A DNA stretch of 64,000 nucleotides. Origin: Mycolicibacterium cosmeticum (GTDB lineage: Bacteria > Actinomycetota > Actinomycetes > Mycobacteriales > Mycobacteriaceae). The position numbers and the translations under genes were made by a program. The notes under the pieces are model-generated. The model did not search any database. It saw only the letters and a program-made list of their open reading frames with translations, and was not told the DNA's origin. The stretch covers positions 124,001-188,000 of the forward strand of contig JACPVS010000017.1 in assembly GCA_016197365.1 (NCBI GenBank), given 5' to 3'. This document shows positions 18,081 to 25,734 of the stretch, one piece after another (positions within the stretch are counted from its first letter, which is position 1; the number at the start of each line of letters is the position of its first letter).

Positions 18081-18410
18081 TTGATCACAGCAACCCTTGT
18101 GGCGGAGAACCTTTCACAGTTCTGCCCAACCACAAACCACTACTCATGTGCTGATGGCCGGCACCTATTGGTGACCGTCCCACGGTTCGACATTCCGGCG
18201 AAGATCGAATCGTTCGGCATGTCGTTGCCGATCAGTGCCACGCATATCCCGACGCACGCTGATGTGTTCCTGGCCGACGCGGACGCGGTGGTGCTCGACG
18301 CGGACGGTGATCCCGCCAACGGTCTCACGCCGCTGGTCCGCGTGCCCGACTGCGACGACTTCGCCCAAGCGCTGGCCGAAGCCGGATACCAGCTCGAGCA
18401 GGCCGGCTGA
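18081..18410 (+). CDS. Small tail-module protein
   Basis: A 109-residue protein. I take TTG 18081 as the start because it lies outside the upstream gene and follows a GAGGTAGGCGGA stretch. GTG 18054 in the same frame is an alternative. It has four Cys/His positions early (FCPTTNHYSCADGRH) and then an alternating beta pattern, with an acidic end (VPDCDDFAQALAEAGY). Its stop shares a base with the next ATG, so it belongs to the fibre operon. No known function. Confidence 0.6.
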   Translation: MITATLVAENLSQFCPTTNHYSCADGRHLLVTVPRFDIPAKIESFGMSLPISATHIPTHADVFLADADAVVLDADGDPANGLTPLVRVPDCDDFAQALAEAGYQLEQAG

Positions 18411-19513
18411 TGGCCGCCGCACCCACGCGGACCGGCTGGTGGACACGCAACACGCTCCCATGGGGTGATCGCAGCGTCATCGCCCTGGCGCCGCCTGCGG
18501 TGGCCACCGCTGTCGCTCCTGCGCCGACGACCGTCGTGGGCATGCCGGCGGTCCCCGCTGCTGTAGCCACGGCGGTAGCACCCGAACCGACCATCGCGGT
18601 CGGCCCCGTGGCCCCGCCGGCCGTGGCAACCGCTGCGGCACCGGAACCGGCCACGTCGGTAGCGGTCACGGCCCCGCCTGCGGTGGCCACCGCCATCGCA
18701 CCGGCGCCAGGTGTGCTCACAGGCAACGATGTTGCGGCGCCGGCCCCGCCGGCTATCGCCAGCGCTATCGCTCCCGTGCCGGCAGTGACCGTCACGGCTC
18801 CCGCACCGGTAGCCATAACGAATGCCGTGGCACCCGCCCCCGCGACCGCAGTCACGCTGCCCGCTGCGCCACCGGCCATGGCTACCGCCGTCGCGCCGGC
18901 ACCCACCATGACGGCCGCAAATCACATATCGCCAGTCAGCTCGGCGTATGCGGCGGCTGAGACCGTGGCGATGCCCGACCACCGCCCCGGCGACACGATC
19001 ATCGTGTTCGTTTCACGGAATGGGTCGGCCATTCCAGCATTGCAAGCCGGTTGGACGAACATCGTGACTGGCAACCGTTCGTCGGGAACGGGCAACTGGG
19101 CTGCGCGCATCGCGTACAAAGTCGCTACGTCGGCATCGGAAACTGTTGGCACGTGGGCCACCTCGGACGCCATCATCGTTCTGGTCTATCGTGGCGTCAC
19201 CGCGATCGGCGCGGCGACCACTGGAAGTGGCGCCGGCAACAAGACGATCACTTACCCCGCCGCGACATTGCAGGCAACCAACGGGCAGTCGTGGGTGGTC
19301 AGGTTCGCTCACGGCGGCGGGGCAGCCTCTTTGACCGCAGATCTCACCACCAACCCGGTGCCGGGATGGGTGCAACGTGCCGGCTCTGCCTCTGACGCTC
19401 TCACGTGGGACAAGGGCGGTCCTGTCGCGGCCAATCCGACTGCCGAAACCCAAGTGACCAACACAACGAACTACTGGTTTGCCGCCACAGTGGAACTCCG
19501 CTCGGCCGACTGA
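18410..19513 (+). CDS. Repeat-containing tail fibre-like protein
   Basis: This 367-residue protein has three parts: a short N-terminus with WTRN and LPWGDRS, a Pro/Ala repeat region (residues about 25-170), and a beta-rich C-terminal domain (residues 175-367). The repeat unit is near 20 residues with core APPAVATAVAPAP and occurs seven times with variation. Such a region should be extended and stiff or PPII-like, acting as a stalk. The terminal domain (DTIIVFVSRNGS to NYWFAATVEL) resembles small tail-tip beta sandwiches. It has no catalytic motif. Confidence 0.7.
   Translation: MAAAPTRTGWWTRNTLPWGDRSVIALAPPAVATAVAPAPTTVVGMPAVPAAVATAVAPEPTIAVGPVAPPAVATAAAPEPATSVAVTAPPAVATAIAPAPGVLTGNDVAAPAPPAIASAIAPVPAVTVTAPAPVAITNAVAPAPATAVTLPAAPPAMATAVAPAPTMTAANHISPVSSAYAAAETVAMPDHRPGDTIIVFVSRNGSAIPALQAGWTNIVTGNRSSGTGNWAARIAYKVATSASETVGTWATSDAIIVLVYRGVTAIGAATTGSGAGNKTITYPAATLQATNGQSWVVRFAHGGGAASLTADLTTNPVPGWVQRAGSASDALTWDKGGPVAANPTAETQVTNTTNYWFAATVELRSAD
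18484..18912 (+). repeat. Seven Pro/Ala-rich coding repeats
   Basis: Within the fibre-like gene a unit of about 54-70 bases coding for a P-A-V-A-T-A-V-A-P-x-P core repeats seven times. The DNA copies differ at many third positions while the peptide is kept, so the array is old and selected at protein level rather than a recent slippage expansion. Confidence 0.7.
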
Positions 19514-19561
19514 TTCAGCACTCCCACAACAGTATTCACCAACAAGAAAGGCACACCCATC

Positions 19562-19990
19562 ATGGCAATCACCGCCGGTCACTACGGAAAGCTCGGCCTC
19601 ACACTGGTCAACAAAGAGGTCAACTTCAACACCGACACATTCAAGGTGCTACTGACCACCAACGCGTACACGATCGACAGGGACGCACACCAGTACATTT
19701 CGTCGATCACCAACGAGGTCGCCGGCACCGGCTACACCGCAGGCGGCGTCATCGTCAGCCCTCTGACTGTCAGCTATGACGCCGTCAACCACCGACTCAA
19801 GTACACCGGCGCCAATCCGGCGTGGAACCCGCTGACCGTCACCGGCGCCCGCCGCGCGGTGCTCTACGACGACACCGCTGCCAACAAGCCGCTAATCTCG
19901 TGGGTCGACCTCGGCCAGGACTACAACCTGTCCGCCGCGAACTTCTCGATCCCGTGGGACGCCCTGGGCGCCGGCTACATCAACTTCTGA
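19562..19990 (+). CDS. Tail-module beta protein, conserved in mycobacteriophages
   Basis: This 142-residue protein has an SD (AAGAAAGG) and ATG 19562. It has regular beta strands with GYTAGG and VSYDAVNHRLKYTG segments, and ends just before a strong terminator. Proteins with this pattern are frequent at the end of phage tail operons. They may be fibre tips or adhesins, but I know of no demonstrated role. It is the last gene of the structural operon. Confidence 0.68.
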   Translation: MAITAGHYGKLGLTLVNKEVNFNTDTFKVLLTTNAYTIDRDAHQYISSITNEVAGTGYTAGGVIVSPLTVSYDAVNHRLKYTGANPAWNPLTVTGARRAVLYDDTAANKPLISWVDLGQDYNLSAANFSIPWDALGAGYINF

Positions 19991-20002
19991 CCGACAAACC
20001 CC

Positions 20003-20035
20003 AAAGGCCCTCAACCGCATCGGTTGGGGGCCTTT
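20003..20035 (+). terminator. Intrinsic-type terminator at the end of the structural operon
   Basis: AAAGGCCCTCAACCG and CGGTTGGGGGCCTTT pair over 15 bp with one G-U wobble and a 3-base loop (CAT), followed by TTTGTC. It begins 13 bases after the tail-protein stop. It is the best terminator in the prophage and separates tail genes from the lysis cassette. Confidence 0.85.
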
Positions 20036-20075
20036 GTCATGGGCGCACAAGGTCGCCCGGGAAGGAACGATCACC

Positions 20076-21407
20076 ATGGCCACACGCTATTGGCCACTGG
20101 ACACCGGGCGAATCATCACCTCACCGTTCGGGCCACGCGACGGCGGGTTTCACGCCGGCACGGACTTCGGCTTTGCCGGCGGCTCCGCCGGCCGGCCCGT
20201 CTACGCCGTCCAGGCCGGCACCGTCATCTATGCCGGCGCCGCCCAAGGCTACGGCGGCCCCGACCCCGCCGGCTGGCTGGTCATCGACTCCACCGACGCC
20301 CAAGGCGGCGGATGCCTCGAATACGGCCACATCATCCGCGAAGTCAACGCCGGTGCCCGCGTCGCAGCCGGCCAACGCATCGGCCGCATCAACCCCAACA
20401 CCGCCACCAACGGCGGCGTCGCACCACATCTGCACCTGTCCGACATGCCCGGCGCCTACAACCCCGGGACCAAGCAGAACCCGCTTGCGCGTCTGGGCGG
20501 CGCGCTGGAGCCCGGACAGACCCCGCCCACCACACCCGTAGGAGGAACCCCCGTGCCGCTGGCCGACCCCCGCACCGTCACCGACATCAACCCGAACTCC
20601 TACGCCCCGCGAAACATGCCCAGCCCCATGTGGATCGCCTGCCACACAAGCGAATCCAAGAGCCGCGTCCGCGACCTCAACCGGTTCTGCAAGAACAATC
20701 AGGTCAGCTACAACAGCCTCGTCGACGACCTCGACATCCTCGTGGCCGTCGAGATGGCCAACGACCCGTGGGCCGCGATGGGCGCCAACAAGTACGCCTA
20801 TCACATTTGCTGGTCGGCCAGCTTCGCCGCCTGGTCACGCGGACAGTGGCTCGACCCCGACGCCGCCAACGACGGCATCAACGAGCGCCAGGCGCTGCGC
20901 AACGGCGCCAAGCAGATCGCCTATTGGGTGAGCAAGTCCCGCGAACAGGGTCGCGCCATCCCTGTCGAATGGATCGGCGGCAACGGCATCCCGTGGGGCC
21001 GCAACGGCATCTGCGGACACGTGGACTTCGGCACCTGGGGCGGCGGACACCACGACCCGGGCGCCAACTTCCCCGTCGACGTCTTGCTGGCCGATGTCAA
21101 TGCGTTCCTCGCGGGCACCTCGACACCGGCGCCGCCCCCGCTGCCTCCCGTCGTCGTACCCGGCACCAACCCGGACAAGTACTCCGACTGGATGCTCTAC
21201 AAAGGCAACGCGCGTAATGACATTGACCGTGTCATGCGTGTGCAGCACCGCCTCAAATTCGCCTACGAGAGCTACGCCGGGCACCTCGAAGTGGACGGTG
21301 ACTTCGGCCCGATGACCGACGCGGCGGTCCGCGAATTCCAACGCCGCTCACACATCGTGTCTGACGGCATCGTCGGGCCCGTGACCGCAGCCGCGCTCAA
21401 GCCGTAA
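20076..21407 (+). CDS. lysA: Lysin A: M23 peptidase + amidase + peptidoglycan-binding domain
   Basis: A 443-residue endolysin. Residues 1-135 are an M23/LytM metallopeptidase with H-x-x-x-D (His26, Asp30) and H-x-H (His118, His120). Residues 165-355 are an N-acetylmuramoyl-L-alanine amidase (amidase_2/PGRP fold) with a zinc His at about 190 (IACHTSES) and H-V-D...HHDPG near the end. Residues 375-443 are a peptidoglycan-binding helical domain (VQHRLKFAYESYAG, DGDFGPMTDAAVREFQ). I chose ATG 20076 because SD GAAGGAA precedes it; the earlier frame opening at 20034 would start inside the terminator. It has no signal peptide and so depends on the holin. Confidence 0.9.
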   Translation: MATRYWPLDTGRIITSPFGPRDGGFHAGTDFGFAGGSAGRPVYAVQAGTVIYAGAAQGYGGPDPAGWLVIDSTDAQGGGCLEYGHIIREVNAGARVAAGQRIGRINPNTATNGGVAPHLHLSDMPGAYNPGTKQNPLARLGGALEPGQTPPTTPVGGTPVPLADPRTVTDINPNSYAPRNMPSPMWIACHTSESKSRVRDLNRFCKNNQVSYNSLVDDLDILVAVEMANDPWAAMGANKYAYHICWSASFAAWSRGQWLDPDAANDGINERQALRNGAKQIAYWVSKSREQGRAIPVEWIGGNGIPWGRNGICGHVDFGTWGGGHHDPGANFPVDVLLADVNAFLAGTSTPAPPPLPPVVVPGTNPDKYSDWMLYKGNARNDIDRVMRVQHRLKFAYESYAGHLEVDGDFGPMTDAAVREFQRRSHIVSDGIVGPVTAAALKP

Positions 21408-21430
21408 CCCCAACGCAAGGAGAAACGACC

Positions 21431-22567
21431 ATGACATACCAGGCACCTGACGAGATCGGCGAACGGCATCCCCTGCTGCCGGCCGCCAAGAAACACTTGA
21501 CCCGGTTCAGCTACGGCGCAGCACTTAAGGGTGACACCACCGACGTGATCACTGCCGATTACCTTGCAGCACAACGGCAGTTCAAGAACAACGTGCATTT
21601 CGATGTCGTGCGAGGCAAACGCATCGGTCCCGATGTCGATCCGAACAGCACGGCATTCGACTGGGCTGTGCAACGACAGATGGGCCTCGACACGGCGCCG
21701 CCGGCCGCCGGCAAGCCGTTCATCGCCTACAACTTCACCGGCACCTGGGGAGCATGGGACAACGGCTTTGGGTGGGATGTCTGCCTGCGCCTGGACAAGA
21801 GCCGGTTCGACATCCAAGGCCTCGGCTACAACACCAACGCGTTCATGATCGGCAACGATCCCGCGCACTCCTACATCGACATGCTCAACGACGGCACCGC
21901 GGAGTACCTGCGCCTGGGACTGCCTAACCGGCAACGCAAGGTGCTGTGCGGGTACTCCGGCGGTGCCGGCACTCTCGTGCAATCGCTGTACCAATGGCCA
22001 GCCGATCGCCGGGACGAGATCGCAGCGGTTGTCCAGTTCGGCGACCCGAACCGACCGCCCGGAAAAACGTTGCTGGGCAACGATCCTGGGGGTCACGGCA
22101 TCTCCGAGGACTTCCCGCCCGACTGGATACTGAACCGCTACTACAGCTTCACGCTGCCCGGCGACATGTACCCCAACGCCACCGGCCTATTGCCGATCTT
22201 CTACGACATTCTTGTGCGGATGGAAGCCACCCCGGAATTCGCGCACTACCTGTTCACCCTGTTCATCGCGCAGGCCGGCAACCTCTCAGCACTGGGCGCC
22301 GCAGCACTCGGCAAGGCCGGCAACCCGGCCGCGCTCGGATTCGGCGCCCTGGCCTCGCTGCTGCCACTGCTCACCGGCGGCCAGGGCGAGCTGCCCAACC
22401 TCGTGGCCATGCTGTTCAACATCGGCGCCATCATCGAATCCCTCAAGAAACTGCTGAACTTCGTCATCAGCGGCGACCACGGGATGTACGGCGATCCCAA
22501 ACACGCGGTCTTCGGCGGCCTCACCGCAGTCGACCGGGCCGCCCAGATCGTCAACGCGCTCACCTGA
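21431..22567 (+). CDS. lysB: Lysin B: mycolylarabinogalactan esterase
   Basis: This 378-residue protein has a short peptidoglycan-binding-like N-terminus (LTRFSYGAALKGDTTDVITADYLAAQRQF). The alpha/beta hydrolase of the cutinase-like LysB family follows, with nucleophile Ser176 in GYSGGAG, a probable Asp near 210 (FGDPNRPPG) and a His near 350 (GDHGMYGD). LysB cleaves the ester between mycolic acids and arabinogalactan so that the outer membrane separates at lysis. It is diagnostic of phages of mycolate-containing hosts. SD AAGGAG lies 24 bases after lysA. Confidence 0.92.
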   Translation: MTYQAPDEIGERHPLLPAAKKHLTRFSYGAALKGDTTDVITADYLAAQRQFKNNVHFDVVRGKRIGPDVDPNSTAFDWAVQRQMGLDTAPPAAGKPFIAYNFTGTWGAWDNGFGWDVCLRLDKSRFDIQGLGYNTNAFMIGNDPAHSYIDMLNDGTAEYLRLGLPNRQRKVLCGYSGGAGTLVQSLYQWPADRRDEIAAVVQFGDPNRPPGKTLLGNDPGGHGISEDFPPDWILNRYYSFTLPGDMYPNATGLLPIFYDILVRMEATPEFAHYLFTLFIAQAGNLSALGAAALGKAGNPAALGFGALASLLPLLTGGQGELPNLVAMLFNIGAIIESLKKLLNFVISGDHGMYGDPKHAVFGGLTAVDRAAQIVNALT

Positions 22568-22607
22568 CGCTATCCGCAGCTCAACCACAGAATCGAGGCA
22601 AGAAATA

Positions 22608-22913
22608 ATGAACTGGAAGCACTACACGAAGTCCATCTGCGCGTTCGCCGCGCTGCTGGCCACCAACGTGGCCACCCGATGGGTCACCAACAACGAACCA
22701 CTGCCGGCCACCGGTAAAGACTGGATCGCCTTCGCGGTCACCACCATCGGAGGCACCTGGTTGGTCTACCAACGCGCCAACGCGCCGAAAGCACCGACAT
22801 CGACTGTCACACAGAACGTTCGCGTGGCAGGCGTCAACGCAGACGCGTTCGATGAAGCCCAGCGCCAACGCCGTCAGAGGGCAGACGGCGACCGCCCCGG
22901 CCCGATCTCGTGA
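22608..22913 (+). CDS. Putative holin
   Basis: This 101-residue protein has two hydrophobic segments (about 8-24 and 40-54, WIAFAVTTIGGTWLVYQ) and a charged, Arg-rich cytoplasmic tail. It lies right after lysin B. The motif KDWIAFAVTTIGGT matches small two-TM mycobacteriophage holins of the r1t-like type. It would permeabilise the membrane and release lysin A. The stop overlaps the next start (GTGA, 22910-22913). Confidence 0.72.
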   Translation: MNWKHYTKSICAFAALLATNVATRWVTNNEPLPATGKDWIAFAVTTIGGTWLVYQRANAPKAPTSTVTQNVRVAGVNADAFDEAQRQRRQRADGDRPGPIS

Positions 22914-23326
22914 CCTGGCGGCTGATCCGCACCGACGACAAGCTGCTACAGGTCGCGCAGCTGGTACTGCTCTGTGTCGCCGTCACCCGAGGACTCGACT
23001 ACCTGATCACCCCGGCCGGGTCCTCGGCGGCGCTGAGTTACATCGAGCAATCCGCCCCGCTGCCCGTCTGGGGAGCGCTGTTCATCGCCTTCGGCATGAC
23101 CGGCCTTGCCGGCGAATGGTGGATGAGCTTCGGCGAGAGCGATCGCCGGTGGATCGCATCATGGACCGCGCACGCCGGCCTGGCCGCGCTCTACTTCACC
23201 TTCGCCATCGGCGCACTACTCGAATTGTTCAGCCGGGAACCCTTCTACGGCTTCCGGACCGCATGCGACTGGGCCATCCTGGGATTCCTACACGTGGTCT
23301 TCATCCGGAGGCGCGACCGTGTTTGA
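22910..23326 (+). CDS. Second lysis-cassette membrane protein
   Basis: A 138-residue protein with about four hydrophobic segments (LLQVAQLVLLCVAVTRGLDYL; PVWGALFIAFGMTGLAGEWWM; IASWTAHAGLAALYFTFAIGALL; WAILGFLHVVFI) and a basic C-terminus. Its start is coupled to the holin stop. Mycobacteriophages often carry a second membrane protein next to the holin that tunes lysis timing. It may be a holin partner or antiholin. Function is inferred from membrane topology and position. Confidence 0.6.
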   Translation: MTWRLIRTDDKLLQVAQLVLLCVAVTRGLDYLITPAGSSAALSYIEQSAPLPVWGALFIAFGMTGLAGEWWMSFGESDRRWIASWTAHAGLAALYFTFAIGALLELFSREPFYGFRTACDWAILGFLHVVFIRRRDRV

Positions 23327-23792
23327 AACCCTCATCAGCCTGCCTGACCCGGTGATGGACCAGCTGCCCTCGTGGGCGTTGATTCTCGTCGCGGCCCTGG
23401 CGTTCCTGAACTTCTTGTTCGCCCGCATCGCGGAGGCCTACGAGGGATTCGCCCGACTGTTCGGTCCACTCGGCCGGCGCTGGCGACGCAAGGGACTGCT
23501 ACGCGCCGAAGTGCACCGCAAGGAGGTCCAGGCCGAAGCTCGCGTGCTGGCCCGCGAGATAGCCGGCGAGATCGAACCACCCGACTACCAAGAGATGGGG
23601 CGCCGCCTCAACAACATGGACCGCCGCGTGAAAGCGCTCGAAGAGTCCGACGAGATCCAACGGGCATTCATCGCCTACGACGCCGACTGGCACTTCGACG
23701 ATGAAATGGCTGCGGTCGGCCGGCCAGAATGTCAGCCGGCCGCCCGGTTGGCATTCTCCCGCTTCCGCGAGCTCTACCGTGGTGGGTGGTGA
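23319..23792 (+). CDS. Single-TM coiled-coil protein of the lysis cassette
   Basis: A 157-residue protein starting at GTG 23319 in an 8-base overlap. One N-terminal transmembrane segment (WALILVAALAFLNFLFARIAEA, about 19-40) is followed by a basic stretch (RRWRRKG) and long charged helices (EVHRKEVQAEARVLAREIAGEIE; MGRRLNNMDRRVKALEESDE). Single-TM plus coiled coil in this place suggests a third lysis factor, perhaps spanin-like or a holin regulator. This is inference; I do not recognise the family. Confidence 0.55.
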   Translation: MFETLISLPDPVMDQLPSWALILVAALAFLNFLFARIAEAYEGFARLFGPLGRRWRRKGLLRAEVHRKEVQAEARVLAREIAGEIEPPDYQEMGRRLNNMDRRVKALEESDEIQRAFIAYDADWHFDDEMAAVGRPECQPAARLAFSRFRELYRGGW

Positions 23793-23853
23793 CCCGGTCA
23801 GCCAGCCCCGGCAAAGCCGTAGTCTGCTCGCTCAGGTGTAGCGTTGCGGCGCT

Positions 23854-24057
23854 ATGGGGCTCATGAAGGATTTGAAGAACATCGAGGGGTCGCTCGCCTA
23901 CGGTGCGGCTAAGTCGACGGCGGGCGACGCCAAGATGTTGATTCTTGTTCAGCTCATGCAGATGAACTGGCCGACATTGGACAAGCAGGTGGCCGGCGCG
24001 TGGGTAGACAAATGGCTGCATGATAACGGGCTTGGCGGCACCTCCACTTCCCGCTGA
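23854..24057 (+). CDS. Small protein of unknown function after the lysis genes
   Basis: A 67-residue protein starting at ATG 23854 (a second ATG follows at residue 4). It is helical and contains GAAKSTAGDAKMLILVQLMQMNWPTLDKQVAGAWVDKWL, with Met- and Trp-rich amphipathic character. TAGCGT at 23839-23844 lies 9 bases before the ATG and may be a -10 for a leaderless message. It ends one base before the convergent gene. No family is recognised. Confidence 0.5.
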   Translation: MGLMKDLKNIEGSLAYGAAKSTAGDAKMLILVQLMQMNWPTLDKQVAGAWVDKWLHDNGLGGTSTSR

Positions 24058-24345
24058 TCAATCCCGGACAACGCCCAGGTGCCGGGTCGGTTTGAGAGCT
24101 TCCTTGGTGAGCTGACGGTTAACCTCTCGACCGATACGGTCCGCCATTTTGCTAATCACGTCTTCGGTGACATGCCACTTCGCCGCCTGGCGACCGATGC
24201 GCATCAACGCAGCGACGTGGTCGACGTGATTGGAGATGTCCTCACGGGCCACGTCTTCTGTGATTGTCAGGCCGTACCGCTCATCGAGTAGTCGGACGAG
24301 CATCTGGGCGCGTTCATTCATCCACGGCGATCGGCGTGCAGCCAT
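24058..24345 (-). CDS. Small protein of the switch region, unknown
   Basis: A 95-residue charged helical protein (MNERAQMLVRLLDERYGLTITEDVAREDISNHVDHVAAL begins at residue 9). It is read away from the HTH gene, with the repeat region between them. AGGCTA at 24354-24359 (TAGCCT on this strand) lies 8 bases before the ATG, supporting a leaderless start at 24345. It is one of only two minus-strand genes in the visible prophage, the other being int. It may be a lysogeny-related regulator, but I see no clear HTH. Confidence 0.55.
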   Translation of the reverse strand: MAARRSPWMNERAQMLVRLLDERYGLTITEDVAREDISNHVDHVAALMRIGRQAAKWHVTEDVISKMADRIGREVNRQLTKEALKPTRHLGVVRD

Positions 24346-24479
24346 GAGTTCACAGGCTAGACGGATTCACTGCGGCCAACCCGCCGTTCACAGGAACGGA
24401 TGCGCAACCGTGGCCATGTGCGAGCCCAAAGGGGCATACCCCAATGGGCACACCCCTTGGGGTTCATACCTTGAGCCCA
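24346..24479. promoter_or_regulatory. Divergent control region with stacked repeats
   Basis: This 134-base region holds two GTTCACAGG direct repeats (24348-24356 and 24386-24394). The first lies on the minus gene's -10. A perfect dyad CCGTTC-ACAG-GAACGG (24384-24399) follows. GGGG-CATA-CCCC (24431-24442) and CCCCTTGGGG (24453-24462) lie in the -10 to -35 area of the plus gene, and GAGCCCAA appears at both ends (24422, 24473). TACCTT (24467-24472) is 7 bases before ATG 24480, and TAGCCT (24359-24354) is 8 bases before the minus-strand ATG. Overlapping operators and promoters are the layout of a genetic switch. Protein binding is inferred. Confidence 0.6.
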
Positions 24480-24674
24480 ATGGTGGTGATCAGGTACCTC
24501 GGAGTGACCGAAGTGGCCGAACGTACCGGGCTCGCGGTTAACACAATCAAGGCCTACAGCAAGATCCCGGGCCGGATGCCGCAACCAGACGTCATGATCG
24601 GCCGCGTCAAGGGGTGGCTACCCTCGACCATCGACGATTGGACGCTCCGCCGGGGTGGCCAACGCCCAAGCTAG
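24480..24674 (+). CDS. Small HTH DNA-binding protein (excisionase/AlpA-like)
   Basis: A 64-residue protein starting at ATG 24480, supported by the leaderless -10 TACCTT. Its sequence is a single winged helix-turn-helix of the MerR/Xis type: YLGVTEVAERTGLAVNTIKAY, a short turn (SKIPGRMPQPD), then a wing (GRVKGWLPSTIDDW) ending in basic residues. Such proteins act as recombination directionality factors or small repressors. Position next to int, with which it overlaps tail to tail by 4 bases, favours excise. A Cro-like regulator is also possible. Confidence 0.7.
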   Translation: MVVIRYLGVTEVAERTGLAVNTIKAYSKIPGRMPQPDVMIGRVKGWLPSTIDDWTLRRGGQRPS

Positions 24675-25552
24675 GACGCCGCCCGCCATCCGACCGCCGG
24701 GGGTCGCAGCGCGCGCCAGGGGTCCAGGCCTGAGATCGCATCCACGCGCTGGCCGTCAGGAACCTTGGTATAGATCTGCGTCGTGGCCAGCGACTTGTGG
24801 CGGAGCAGCTCCTGGACCACGCGGATGTCGACCCCGTTATCGAGCATCGTGCTGGCGTACCAGTGCCGCAAGGCGTGCGGTGTGCCTCGAACCGCCGCGC
24901 GGCGCATCGTGCGGCCGATGATGTCGGATACCGATTTGGACAGGACATGCTCTGACTCCACGCCGCGCATAGGAAACCACCACCCAGCGGCCGGCATCTC
25001 GCTTGCGATCTCCAGCAGAATCGGGTGGAGGGGTATCGACTTGAGCCGCCTACCCTTTCCCTTCACCCAAATCATCCGCGTGTTGAAGTCGATATCCTCA
25101 CCGCGCACCTGGGCGATTTCGTGGACGCGCAGGCCAGCCAGCAGTGCCAGCAGAATCATGCGGCGGGTTGATGTCCACATTCGAGCTTGAAGAAGTCTCA
25201 CCACTTCGGCGTCAGCGATCGGCCGAGGCTCACGTTCAGGCACTCGCGGCGTGCCCACTTTCACCATTGGATTGTCGACTCGACGATCGACGATCTGTAG
25301 CCACTTGAACCAAGCGGAAAGGTAGCTGGTGTAGGTGGCAGCGGTCGAGTCTGACCAGTCTTCATCGTGGCCAGCTATCCATTCCACGATGTCGATTGCC
25401 GCGATGGAAATTGGCTGTATCCCAGTTTCGTTGTGCAACAGACGGATGACTCGTAGGCGTTCGTCGATGGTGCGGCGGGACAGCCGGCGAGCTACTTGCC
25501 AAAGCTTCCAATCGTCGAAACCCGCCGTTATCAGTGTGGTTGCTGGAGTCAT
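24671..25552 (-). CDS. int: Tyrosine integrase
   Basis: A 293-residue protein. The N-terminal SAM-like core-binding domain spans residues 15-100. The catalytic domain carries R in GLRVHEIAQVRG (about 145), H-x-x-R in HALRHWYAS, H in LLRHKSLATTQ and Tyr in TQIYTKV. The frame is open further upstream to 25690, which would give 339 residues. I chose ATG 25552 because the extra part shows no conserved domain and runs toward the att core. There is no clear N-terminal arm-binding domain in the short form. It recombines attP with the tRNA-Lys attB just upstream. Confidence 0.9.
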   Translation of the reverse strand: MTPATTLITAGFDDWKLWQVARRLSRRTIDERLRVIRLLHNETGIQPISIAAIDIVEWIAGHDEDWSDSTAATYTSYLSAWFKWLQIVDRRVDNPMVKVGTPRVPEREPRPIADAEVVRLLQARMWTSTRRMILLALLAGLRVHEIAQVRGEDIDFNTRMIWVKGKGRRLKSIPLHPILLEIASEMPAAGWWFPMRGVESEHVLSKSVSDIIGRTMRRAAVRGTPHALRHWYASTMLDNGVDIRVVQELLRHKSLATTQIYTKVPDGQRVDAISGLDPWRALRPPAVGWRAAS

Positions 25553-25734
25553 ACTGAGTGATTCCACAGGAAACAAGTTGCTCGTATGGTTAGCCACGGC
25601 AAATAGTGATTGCTCCGTCGCCACACCGAGACACGACCGTTGCTGGCTGGTCACTGCGCTACACCGGGCCTCGGGATGCGTGGCCATCACGCGGCTATGT
25701 CGAGTTCTACGGACGCTAAAGACAGCCTCCTACG
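25553..25734. promoter_or_regulatory. attP arm region between int and the core
   Basis: About 180 bases separate the int start from the tRNA-derived core. AGTGATT occurs twice (25557-25563 and 25605-25611), 48 bases apart, and could be part of integrase arm sites, but the evidence is thin. Part of this stretch may be coding if int starts earlier. No tRNA 5' half (acceptor, D-arm) is present here. Confidence 0.4.

Noticed and set aside
18484..18912. CRISPR-like array
   Set aside because: The repeats are in-frame protein repeats with variable DNA and no constant direct repeat or spacers.
20034..20075. Earlier lysin A start at 20034
   Set aside because: It lies within the terminator hairpin and has no SD, whereas ATG 20076 has GAAGGAA and a normal M23 N-terminus.
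24079..24291. A 70-codon plus frame inside the switch-region minus gene
   Set aside because: Antisense to a gene with a good start and -10; no motif of its own.
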